Positions 47,601-56,153 of a DNA stretch of 64,000 bases are shown here, one piece after another (within the stretch, counting starts at the first letter, position 1; every line of letters starts with the position of its first letter). Both the position numbers and the translations under genes were made by a program. Source of the DNA: Rhyacophila brunnea (Eukaryota > Arthropoda > Insecta > Trichoptera > Rhyacophilidae); contig JAGYXB010000965.1 of the NCBI GenBank assembly GCA_022495005.1, positions 186,001 through 250,000 of the forward strand, in the 5' to 3' direction. The notes beneath the pieces were generated by a model. It saw nothing but the letters and a program-made list of their open reading frames with translations, had not been told where the DNA came from and searched no databases.

Positions 47601-48697
47601 ATGTAAGTGTGACTTGAATTAATTTTTGTGTTCACAGGTCTGCGTCGAGTCTAATTGGTGCACAGATAGCATTAACATCAAGTCTAGACGGCATCCCATC
47701 ATTGTGGATTCACCGTGGATGCCTACTCCCATCGCCATAGAGCTCCCGCGGATGCCTTGTCAGAAGTGCATAATGACCCTGTGCGATTTCTTAATACTCT
47801 CTTCCCGGCCGGAGGACCTTTACCTGTGGCTCGAAGACCACGGGGCTATTTCTAGAAACAAATATGACATTACACAATGTGGAATAATAAAGAATGGTGA
47901 CAAAGTAGTGAAAAGATGTGATGATTTAAAACTGTCGGTGCTTAAGGGTACATGGTTCGCGCAGGCTCCGTTGCCCATCGCGGTTATCTGCAGATTTGTA
48001 GTGCTTTGGGCGTGTTGGTCTCCCGTTAGAAATAATTTCATTAAAGACGAATTGAGTTTGAAGATTTCAGTTATTAAAAAATGGTCATCGTTTTGCCGTA
48101 ACGTCTGCGTAAAATGGTGCCAGAATCAGAGTATTAAGCTAGGCGGTGTCGGGACAATAGTAGATATAGGTGCCAGGCAAATTAACACTTGCATTAATAC
48201 TCGAGGATTAGTTGTAAATAAATATGTATTTGTCGCTTTCGATAGAGATATGAAATGTTTATCTGTCGTGAGAGCTATGGGTGAAGTAAATAAAAAAACT
48301 CTTGAATTTCATAAATAGTGTCGTGTTACCGGGTACGGTTGTCATGGCGGATTGGGCTGCGTACGATTGCCGGGGTGATGAAAATTATAAAGCTTTCGCC
48401 GTTGAAAATATGGTTGATTTTGACGATCCGGATAAAGATAAACACGTGCAATATTTGGGGAAGATCTGGAGGCAGCTCCGTGTGCATTTGCCGCGGAAAG
48501 CCGCTAGCGCATACGATTATGACAGTTATATTTGTGAGTTTCTGTGGAAGCGAACGTTCCCAATACACACACACAGGTTGCATGAGTTTTTTACGACAGT
48601 CGGCGAAATGCGACAAGAGGGGAGTTACTGTAGAGATGTCGGGCGAAGACGCATGAAATGCCGCTGGAAGGCGCCTGAAATACGCATCTGCAAGTGA
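41063..48697 (+). CDS. Fusion gene, isoform 2: acidic KQEPEE exons plus Merlin transposase-like terminal exon
   Basis: The same three 5' exons can splice in phase 0 to an acceptor at 47637 (ttcacag). The terminal exon, 47638-48697, encodes a Merlin (IS1595/ISXO2-like) transposase domain: a CxxC segment (MPCQKC), a helix-turn-helix-like part (WFAQAPLPIAVICRFVVLWA), and the RNase-H-like core from KLGGVGTIVDIGARQ to FLWKRTF. In the family the catalytic acids sit in VEIDES, SDxWxAY and HTxxIExxW. Here the matching positions read VDIGAR, ADWAAY and HVQYLGKIW, so only the middle Asp remains. One extra A in the A7 run at 48292-48298 shifts the frame and would stop translation at 48318; without it the protein would be about 487 residues. 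I infer a catalytically dead, possibly domesticated domain used for DNA binding, or a young pseudogene. Confidence 0.55.
42011..42075 (+). repeat. tRNA-derived SINE fragment in fusion-gene intron 1
   Basis: GGTTCGATCTC, a B-box-like sequence, is followed by cacaatatgtttatgtgg, the same tail type as in the 3.7 kb fragment. It is short and degenerate. Confidence 0.4.
42854..43005. repeat. Pogo/Tigger-like terminal-repeat fragment
   Basis: ACAGTCAAACTTGGTTATTA is followed by repeats of the ACGATCACGGATATAGCGAG and ATAACGAGC type. This is the common end structure of Tigger/pogo MITEs with reiterated TATAACGA motifs. Only one end is clear. It lies between the second and third fusion-gene exons. 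Confidence 0.5.
43211..44150 (-). pseudogene. Harbinger (HARBI1-like) transposase, C-terminal part, broken
   Basis: On the minus strand the frames give QFPNCGGALDGKHIRINPPP, LVNANYEFIYIDVG, ISDAGA, LNFSLIGDEAF, RLRNVVENAFGILSARFRVF and AAACVLHNFLL. This is the DDE_4 domain of PIF/Harbinger transposases in the correct order, with the Asp residues of ALDGKH and ISDAG present. In-frame stops interrupt it after the DAGAME and MRPD segments. It lies in the intron before the BESS-like exon and antisense to it. PIF/Harbinger elements carry both a transposase and a MADF/Myb-type gene, which suggests that both came from one element. Confidence 0.85.
44722..44917. mobile_element. Fold-back MITE, GCCGCGTTGACACG family, copy 2
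   Basis: It begins TTAAGCCGCGTTGACACGAT and contains CCAAGTTGACTTGGACCGAG and an internal mirror image around 44800-44880. The right end is decayed (GTGGCAACACGAATTTA). It begins 64 bp after the BESS-like exon's stop codon. Confidence 0.75.
45243..45455. mobile_element. Fold-back MITE, GCCGCGTTGACACG family, copy 3
   Basis: It begins TAAGCCGCGTTGACACGATC and ends GATCGTGTCAACGCGGCTTT. Internal blocks (CGTACGAG, AGTATGAAGC, ATTACTC) are arranged as inverted copies, so the 213 bp can form a hairpin. It sits about 330 bp from copy 2 and is better preserved at its right end. Confidence 0.8.
45498..45654. repeat. Near-perfect 157-bp hairpin
   Basis: The left arm, from GGTACAAGTCGGTTATGTGG to about 45569, is almost exactly reverse-complemented at the right up to CCACATAACCGACGTGTACC. 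A loop of fewer than 20 bases (around acacctaaac) joins the arms. Only a few mismatches lie near the loop. It has no repeats of its own elsewhere in the window and no coding sense. It could be a fold-back MITE or a small-RNA-producing hairpin. Confidence 0.8.
46505..46919 (-). mobile_element. hAT-like relic, second copy of the 33.3-kb family
   Basis: On the minus strand this starts CAGAGTTTCCCAAAGTGTGG, a typical hAT end. It contains TACACTGAATGATCTTTCACA-like and GTAGGAAAAATCGACAATAT blocks shared with 33.64-33.71 kb. The opposite end near 46510 (AGTGGTCCTCATG) is weak, and no duplication was found. It abuts the Harbinger N-terminal fragment. Confidence 0.55.
46920..47345 (-). pseudogene. 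Harbinger (HARBI1-like) transposase, N-terminal part
   Basis: The minus-strand frame has EDFKNYLRMNGELYDHLL, KQNTVMRQSISPHGRL, GRSHEDLKFSVGIAAQTLGQ and ETCHAICDVLREEYMK. This is the helical N-terminal region of PIF/Harbinger transposases. About nine residues are missing between HGRL and the following GRS. The match ends at EEYMK, exactly where a hAT-like end begins. The C-terminal part of a similar transposase resumes 2.8 kb away at about 44.0 kb, so one gene may have been split by later insertions. Confidence 0.75.
47483..47545 (+). repeat. LINE 3' end, same family as 20.3 kb
   Basis: GCAAGAAGACTGGCGAGCGA and TTCTTGGAGGCGCCGTGTGG match the reverse complement of 20326-20395 closely. Only the extreme 3' tail is present. 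It lies about 90 bp before the Merlin-like exon's acceptor. Confidence 0.7.
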
Positions 48698-48794
48698 GGA
48701 GGCTACTTCAATGGATAATTTCATCCATCAACTCTGTATTTGCTACAAATATATATTATTGTTTTATAATGTACACTAAACATCGAGAGTTGAG

Positions 48795-49055
48795 GTTTTC
48801 GAGATATGGCTGCATAAACGCATTCTCAAAATTTCTTGGACCTGGCGACATATATTAACATTCTCAATCGAATGGGAAAGGACCGAGAAGTTATATGTAC
48901 GATCAAAGCCATTTTATGAGAGGACAAAAGTACAGCATTCGCAAATTTGTCATCAAAGGAAAGATCAATGATAAACATATAGCAGAGGACGTACCAAACC
49001 GATTGTGGACGACTTCAATTGCCAGATGGCACAAAAAGAAATGTTATAATATAAA
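48795..49055 (+). pseudogene. LINE ORF2 C-terminal fragment
   Basis: Across two or three frames the sequence spells FEIWLHKRILKISWTW, NRMGKDREVICTIK and RGQKYSIRKFVIKGKINDKH. This is the pattern at the C-terminus of insect LINE reverse transcriptases (usual form: RRILKISW, RMGK, GHIMRGEKY, LIMQGKI). It is frameshifted and truncated, about 100 bp downstream of the Merlin-like exon. Confidence 0.6.
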
Positions 49056-49664
49056 AAGTTCATACATATTATTCACGCTATCATACTATTTAATTCAATC
49101 TTTCTATCCACTACTTTAAACAGGATTGAGCTTGTGACTGACAACCACTCCTTGTAAAAACGATCAATAATATCTGCCAGCTTCTCATTACTGAAAGGGT
49201 ATTAATTCACTATCATTTTAACTATAACATAATTCCTGCAAATTTGTCTTTTAGTTGATAGCTACTTCTAGATACTTTTGATGTCAGTGTGTAGCCATAT
49301 GGCTGTCGACGATATGTCATGAGACGCATCACATACCGGAAACTATGAAGAGACTGGTGACTGTGCGTACAAAAGTATCAATGCATTTGAGCAAGCAAGT
49401 CACAGAGTTTAGTGGGGATAACCTTTACTCTGCCCTGAGAGCCTTGGTCGCACAGAAGATAGCTACGTTTCAGGATAGTTTTTAGAACCTCAGTCATGAG
49501 TTAACAACCAAGAAGAAGAGATGTAACCGTAATTGCTATCAACAAAAAAATTTAATTGTGGAATTTAATATAGTATAATTATTATTAAATGGTTGTAAGA
49601 AATTTCACCTTTTTTTATTTGAGAAAACAATATCACAGATACTAGTGCGTTGGATACTCATGAC

Positions 49665-50368
49665 TAGGGAATCCAATCCCGAGCCAAAATTCTGATCCCG
49701 GGATTTCGGGATTACAATTTGACAATCCCGGGATCCCGGGATTGGCATTTTTGCCATTGTTAATATAAAATTTTTATATTTACAGATAACATTGATAAAA
49801 TCGGTCAAAAATAAATCTAGTATAATTTAGACTATTTAAGACATTTATTGTTAATATTGTATACGTTCAATCTTGGAAATACATAAGTTTAATGAAGTAA
49901 ATAATATTGTAATATACATAATAATGTAAATTTAATATGAGATTGCTGTTTCTGATAGTAAAGACTTAATGAATGGGTTAGCGAGATTTAAAATAGTAAA
50001 ACAAATCATGGTGTACTTATGGCCTTTCCGCTTCATAAATCTAATAAGTCAGCCAAATATGAAACTGCCGTAAAACGTATGAGATCATGGTGGAATTACT
50101 TTGTTAATAGTGCGAAGCATTGTTTTTTTCCAATCTTTCTCATTTTTATTAATTTATGTGAAAAAATAAAATGAATCGGCAACTTACACATGGGTATAAA
50201 TCAAACTTCATTCAAACTCAGTTTATTTCTAATGTAGTTATTTGTTATTAAAAGTATTTTTTCTGTTATATTTTCGTTTTTATTTTATTTTCCATAAAAA
50301 TTGATAAAAAAAAATCAATCTCGAAAGTTTCGGGATTATGTTTATCAATCCCGGGACTAGAATCCCTA
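49665..50368. mobile_element. Non-autonomous hAT element with CCCGGGATT repeats and 8-bp duplication
   Basis: The ends TAGGGAATCCAATCCCG and (reverse complement of the right) TAGGGATTCTAGTCCCG are flanked by a perfect 8-bp duplication, CTCATGAC (49657-49664 and 50369-50376). The left subterminal region has several AATCCCGGGAT motifs. The 704-bp interior is AT-rich with no recognised protein. Confidence 0.88.
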
Positions 50369-50424
50369 CTCATGACTGAGGAACATGAACTGAAAAATTT
50401 TGTTGTCTGGCACCCTTCTCCAAG

Positions 50425-50915
50425 CTGTGACGAAGGGTGGAGGTAGGTTGTTAAGATACGACATAAATAGTGCACACTAAACTTTGTCAGTCGTACTTAT
50501 CCGCTTTCATTAAACTAAGACTACAAATTGCCGATAGTGTTGTTTTTTTTTAAATTCAATTAAACCTGCGTAAACCACGCCATAAAGGTTAATAGTCAAA
50601 AATATTTTATAGATAGAAGAATTTTATTTGTCTATTATGGTACACCATCTGTACTATTATGTATTGCTTAATTCAATGAAAACAAATAATTATGACTGAA
50701 AAAGTGTGCACTATTTTTTATCGGATCACCCATATGCACCTTAACTATTATGGTTTGGTTGATGCAGGGTTTAATTGATTTTTAAAATCTAACCAACACT
50801 ATCTGTAATTTACAGTCTTGATTCAATGAAAACAAATTCGTTTGAGTGACAAAGTTTAGTGTGCACTATATAATATGTCGAATCTCCACAGCCTGCATAC
50901 ACCCTTTATCACTGG
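50425..50915. mobile_element. Fold-back MITE, GAAGGGTGGAG family, long copy
   Basis: The left arm starts CTGTGACGAAGGGTGGAGGT and continues CATAAATAGTGCACACTAAA and CTTTGTCAGTC. The right arm is its mirror, with GACAAAGTTTAGTGTGCACT and ending CACCCTTTATCACTGG. Arms exceed 100 bp and the centre is AT-rich. It is non-coding. Confidence 0.8.
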
Positions 50916-51371
50916 TGGATATACCTACCTTATCCATAGGAATTACAACAAATAGTTTTTTCAGGTTGTAATCCTGACTGCGGGCTATTGGAGACTTGTC
51001 TCGAATCTAAAGTTCGATCATAATGGAATTTTATGGCTGTCTTACGGTCAAATGCATTCAATTCGGTATTTATTTTTGCCTGTTAAATGTTTGAGTCAGC
51101 TGAAAATATAATAAAACACCGTTTTTACAATATTGTCATTTTTAATAATTGATTTTGTTTATATATACCTACATACGTCAATATTTAAGAAAATATATTT
51201 TTGTAAGTACCTATGTATTTGTTTTCTTCAGGACCTAGAAATTATTTGCTAATAGAACTCCATTATTTAATTATAAATACCACACACAAATAATTAAACT
51301 AAAACAATGTACATAGATCACGCATGTAGTTTAAAAATGATCAGGACTGGTTTCGTCCGCTTCATGGAACA
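50916..51371. other. AT-rich intergenic DNA
   Basis: No open frame, repeat family or RNA gene could be recognised here. Confidence 0.5.
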
Positions 51372-51379
51372 GGTTAGGT

Positions 51380-52288
51380 CACGGGTTCCAACCTATGGGT
51401 CGCCAACTTATAGTCAACTAAAAAAAATATTAACTATAATGCAATTTTTATTTTTGATAGTGTCTTGAAGTTTGAATAATTTCATATGTATATTTTAAAT
51501 TAAAATAATTATAACAATAAAACGTCCAGGTGACCACCGAATGAATTTACACATACTAATCAACTTATCGATTATTTCTTCCGATTCAGCCCTGTCCTTA
51601 GCGATCTGGTGAAAACTGTCGAAGAAAAATAAATTTTGGAAACATTGCCATGTTTGAGAAACTCTGCAGTGTGGTAGATGAATGAATATTTGAAGGAGGA
51701 GATTACTGGGTATATCGAATCCTTTGAAAACTAACTTCAGCGTTGCTTCCCTGAGCTGAAAGAAGAAGAAACTACATTGACACAAAATCCATTCTCTGCT
51801 TCCCTTGATTGTAGCCAGCATTCTCGATGAATTACAAGATGAATTCTTGGATTTGCGGAATGATTCCTCAGCACGTAACTTGTTTAATGAAAAAATGCTC
51901 ACACAATTCTGGTGAGTGATGTGACGATGCTTGCCTTTCGAATTTTAGTTCCATTTGTGTCTACATAATATCTGCGAGAGTGGATTTTCAACTCTTCTTC
52001 GTTTATAAAACAAAATAAGCTAATATATTAAACATTGAGAATGACATGAGGTTGGTTTTAACAAAAACTCACCCGCAAATTTTGAGGCTGGTTAATAACA
52101 TGCAATTTCAACCATCGCATTAAATTAATTATTAAACATAATTTAAAATAAAATTATACTAAAAAAACTATTTTTGTTGTTTTTTTTAATTACCTTATTG
52201 AAAATGCCTTTTTGAATTGCATCGGGGTCGCGGGTCACATGGCTTTTATTAAAAGGGGTCGCCACCCATAAAAGGTTGGGAACCTGTG
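51380..52288 (+). mobile_element. Truncated hAT (ZBED5-like) element with 8-bp duplication
   Basis: The ends CACGGGTTCCAACC and GGTTGGGAACCTGTG are inverted repeats flanked by a perfect GGTTAGGT duplication (51372-51379 and 52289-52296). The plus strand keeps pieces of a hAT transposase 3' end: FPELKEEETTLTQNPFSASL, ELQDEFLDLRNDSSARNLFN, CESGFSTLL and ENDMRLVLTKTHPQILRLVN. These lie in different frames with stops. The order fits the C-terminal dimerisation region of ZBED5-like hAT proteins. It is dead and 909 bp long. Confidence 0.88.
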
Positions 52289-52296
52289 GGTTAGGT

Positions 52297-52830
52297 GATA
52301 TAATTCTTACCATCGGCCCTTGTAAACGACCCTCGGTTTGCTCATACAGCAACAGATGAATGCAGTTGAAAAATTAACTCAACCGGCATTGTAAGCTCAT
52401 GGTTTTAAGGCATTGTGGTCCCATGTGCACACTGTATGTGGCAATTCACATTTGTGTTTTTAAACACATTCATTGCAAAATGACCTGTAACATTAGAATT
52501 TTGTAAGCGAAAGTTTAGTAATCTGGCAACACTGGTGTTTACTGGAAAAATATTACCTTCGTAATGGTTTAACTGAACCGTGAGTGGAATTCTCATATTC
52601 ATAGTATAGAAAATTAAATAATTAGTCACATATTATTTATTTTTTCATGTTGATTTAACTGACGATTATACAAGATTCTCTTTTGACTTGGTGAACACAT
52701 CTCTTGTTTAAACTACGCTTGGTTAAATTTGGAGAAGATTCTTTGGGGCTATTCAAGAAGATGTCATTTGGAGGCCAACGTATAATGAGGAGCAGTACAC
52801 ACTTTATGGGAGTGAAAATATCATGTGACA
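52297..52830. other. Intergenic DNA without recognised features
   Basis: This is AT-rich sequence between the hAT copy and a LINE fragment. Short frames are open by chance only. Confidence 0.5.
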
Positions 52831-52834
52831 TAAT

Positions 52835-53080
52835 ATGAAAATGCAGACTGCGCTGGATCGGCCATGTGCATAGAATGCCGGAGGATATACCAGAGAAGAC
52901 GGGCTATGTACGCAACCTGAGAAGACCTGGACAGCCGAAATTGAGATGGCTGGACTACGCCACGGGAGATTTAAGAATGCTTAGTCAAAGCAGGAGAGTG
53001 TCGGTGCCGGATCGTCTAGGATGGATGAAGTTTTCGAAGAAGGCCAAGACCTGCCAAGGGAATAATAATATAAAAATAAA
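52835..53080 (+). pseudogene. LINE ORF2 C-terminal fragment
   Basis: The plus strand reads LRWIGHVHRMPED (with one phase change), then GQPKLRWLDYATGDLRMLSQ, DRLGWMKF and KKAKTCQG. This is the standard C-terminal tail of a LINE reverse-transcriptase protein. The rest of the element is absent. Confidence 0.75.
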
Positions 53081-53308
53081 ACTCAAAATTATAGTATTAC
53101 AAAATAAATATATTTTCTAATAAAAAAAATATCCATACATTAAAATAATTAATACGATTTAAGTTTTCTATGGAGGTTGATTCATTTATAACATAATATA
53201 GTAAAAATAAGTACTTATCTAAAAATGAAATATTTTGCGTACAAGAGAAAATGGCAAAACGTTTGGTTTATGACAAAACATTCATTAGCAATAATTGTCA
53301 CCTATCAC

Positions 53309-53400
53309 TGCTGTCATCAGTCGGCGCCGATCCACTACTGGACGAAGACTTCTTTCATCTTCTTCCATTCATCTCGGTAACTTAACTTATCGTCGAATTA
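53309..53400 (-). repeat. RTE-like LINE 3' end
   Basis: GTCATCAGTCGGCGCCGATC and CACTACTGGACGAAGACTTC are the reverse complement of the same 3' end seen at 4628-4990. Only about 90 bp is recognisable. Confidence 0.5.
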
Positions 53401-53663
53401 AATCAATCCTGCGGTATTTAAAGCAGCCTATTACAACGGCATTTGTCCTGCCCGTATCTATCACATCACGTATTCCTATCATTGTAATTCTTTCACCTTA
53501 CACCCAACATGCACCTTTGTCACGCCACTCACCGGTAGCGCACATTCATTACATTTGAATTGGCAACATAAAGTTCTGCATTTAAATTTTTCTGTAAATT
53601 TGAGTGTGTTTCAACCAGTTTATAGACAAATTTAAACATTATAAATTGACATTGTCTTCATAA

Positions 53664-53822
53664 GGGGTCATCCATATATGACGTCACATCCAAAGGGTCT
53701 GATATAATGCCAACGATTTGTGACAATGGTGTTGTATGAAAGATGACATCAGAAAATCATTTTTAATGAAAGGCGGAGGTCTAAAAAATACTAAATGTGT
53801 GATGTAATTTTTGGATGACCCC
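53664..53822. mobile_element. MITE with GGGGTCATCC ends, 159 bp
   Basis: GGGGTCATCCATATATGACG at the left and GTAATTTTTGGATGACCCC at the right form terminal inverted repeats. The duplication is unclear. A degraded relative (ATCATCCATATATGATATCA) lies near 41928. It has no coding capacity. Confidence 0.7.
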
Positions 53823-54411
53823 TGAAACCCCCCCCCCCGTATATCATTCTACAGCTATAAGATAAACGACTATTAAGGAAAGGTGCATCATGCATGTTGG
53901 GTATTGTGTGTATGAACCAAAAAGTAACAAAATTCGTCAATGAGTGATATCTTTCTTCCATCATGCTGAACTTATTTCAAATTCTGTCTCCGCTCGCCCA
54001 AGTCCTGAGCATTTTTAAATCAAAATTTAGAAAAAACCCTGTTATCTCTTTCACTAAATTCCATTCACCTAGTAGAGTAGGGTTTTCTCTTGGCAAGTCA
54101 AAGTATCTAAATTTTGACGGAATTTTTTTTAACAAACAAAAAGAAACATTCTAACAAACACATTCGACATTTTCTCGTGTACGTAGAAAGAAAAATAATA
54201 AATGATTTTAAACAATACAAGGAATAGAGAAATATTATTTAAATATAAAATTTGCTACAGCGTGACCAAAACTTTAAGGCTGTAATTTGTAATATAACGT
54301 GAACTAGACCAATATTGCATGAGAGAGGTTAGATCAAAATTCTTTATTTTATACACAATTCAGACAAAACATTTTGGTCAGACTATAGTTTACAATATAT
54401 ACATTAATTAA
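53823..54411. other. AT-rich intergenic DNA
   Basis: It contains a C-rich run just after the MITE (about 53826-53840) but no gene or repeat that I recognise. Confidence 0.4.
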
Positions 54412-54643
54412 CAATGGTGAAGGGTGGAGGTAGGCTGTATCCGACATAGGTACTTAAATAGTGCAAACTATCAGTCCTACTTATTTGTTTTCATCGAACT
54501 GAAATGATTTACATCTTTTATCTATTATATTTTGGATTAGGCAGGGTTTAATTGAATTTTAAAAACTAAAAAAATTAGACGTGTGTTTGTGTGCTTTAAA
54601 TTTATGTCGGATCTCCGCGGCCTACCTCCGCCCTCCGCCACCG
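54412..54643. mobile_element. Fold-back MITE, GAAGGGTGGAG family, short copy
   Basis: It starts CAATGGTGAAGGGTGGAGGT and ends GGCCTACCTCCGCCCTCCGC-CACCG. The interior contains GGCAGGGTTTAATTGAATTT, shared by the family. At 232 bp it is internally deleted relative to the 490-530-bp copies. Confidence 0.75.
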
Positions 54644-54791
54644 ATTTATAATGTCACCTATGGAATATGGAATATACAAAATCAAATAAAATATAATATA
54701 TTTATTTTTCTATGGAAGCGTCGCGTCAAATTATCAAGCCACATTCTGTTGTCGTTTGGGCTTTTGAATACCACACGGCATACATATTACA

Positions 54792-55024
54792 TCCACGATG
54801 GCCGCGCAGCTTAAGCGTCGGCCTAAAGCGTCGTTGGTCCCAGGTTCGAATCCTGGGTTTGGCAAGTACACATATTGTTTTTCAATTTGTGTATGAGTCA
54901 GAGTATGGACCTAATAGATTGAGCAAGTGGCTGACATCCATTTCTCGTAAAAACAAAATCTGTTAATACAATCCTCCACTCTGTGGAGGCTCATATGATC
55001 CTATTAGGATCGGACATGGTCGGT
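54792..55024 (+). repeat. tRNA-derived SINE, longest copy
   Basis: The head CCACGATGGCCGCGCAGC (A-box region) and GGTTCGAATCC (B box) are followed by the body phrases GAGTCAGAGTATGGACCTAA, GAGCAAGTGGCTGACATCCA, CAAAATCTGTTAATACAATC and a 3' end GATCGGACATGG. Relatives at 23.2, 59.5, 59.9 and 61.7 kb define the family. Confidence 0.75.
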
Positions 55025-55169
55025 GAGTAATACGTATTCTATTGGTCGTTGAGACTAGAACCTAAGGGCACGGTCTGTTCTACCACCCAGAAGTCTCTGA
55101 TTATGATATTTGTATTTCAAAACCACTGAAGATATTTGTGCTTTGAATCCAATATATAATGACTCATTA

Positions 55170-55513
55170 AAGGCGAAGGGTGGAGGTAGGCTGTTAAGAT
55201 CCGTCGTAAATAGTGCACACTAAACTTTGTCAGTCATACTTTTAAAATTAACAAATTAAAGATGGTATTGGTTAGTATTTTTTAAATTATTAAGCCCTGC
55301 CAACCAAACGATAATAGATAAAAAATATTCTTCTATCTAGAAAATATCTAGTATGATTGGTCTAGTTGGTTTGGTTTAGGCAGGTACAATCGAATTTTAA
55401 AAACCATCTGCAATTTGTAGTCTTTGTTCAATGAAAACAAAATACGACTGACAAAGTTTAGTGGGTTCTATTTATATCGGATCTTAACAGCCTACCTCCA
55501 CCCTTCAACACTT
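55170..55513. mobile_element. Fold-back MITE, GAAGGGTGGAG family
   Basis: The left arm AGGCGAAGGGTGGAGGTAGG and the right arm TAACAGCCTACCTCCACCCT are inverted copies. The arms extend over ATAGTGCACACTAAACTTTG. It is 344 bp and non-coding, upstream of the SINE-free 3' flank of the transporter gene. Confidence 0.8.
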
Positions 55514-56153
55514 GCACATTGAATAAATTAACAAGTGACAACGTAACGTGGCTTGAAACTCGTAGCGTATGTATTTGACGATAACATTTTTTTTTTATTA
55601 TTATCGAATATAAATAAATAACAATCATTTTTGGCTTTTGGTAAATTCTATAAAAAAAATCATTTTGTCGTTACAAGTTTCAACAGTATTATCGAAAAAT
55701 TTAGTAGTGTATCTTGTATACCAAATATATCCTACAACAACTTCTTCTTCAGGAAATGTCAGGAAAAGTGGAAGTCTCAACCGATGTATTTAAAAAAAAA
55801 TGTGTTTATATTCAAAAATAATAATATAAATATACTAGACTAGCAGAACGGCCGTCAATCGCCCGGTGTTTCCGCTAGTGGCATAAAATTTAATAATAAA
55901 AATTAAGTAAAATCGTTTTTAGTTAAGTTTTTTTTTGCTCAAAGTCAATGTCCAAAAATTTATAATAATACAATTAAGTCATATAATTTTTGGGATACAT
56001 TTGTACCACATGCGTAAAATAAAATAGTACCTATTTAAAAATAATTTGGATTTTAATAAAAATTCATTCCGTTAAACGTGCGTCATTATGAGTGCGTAAA
56101 ACAATCCATTCATTCGCACACTTCATCACTCCGTCGACGTATTTAAAACTAAC
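55514..56153. other. 3' flank of the MFS transporter gene
   Basis: AT-rich DNA beyond the transporter stop codon, read on the minus strand. It should contain the 3' untranslated region, but no convincing signal distinguishes its end. No other gene was recognised. Confidence 0.4.
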
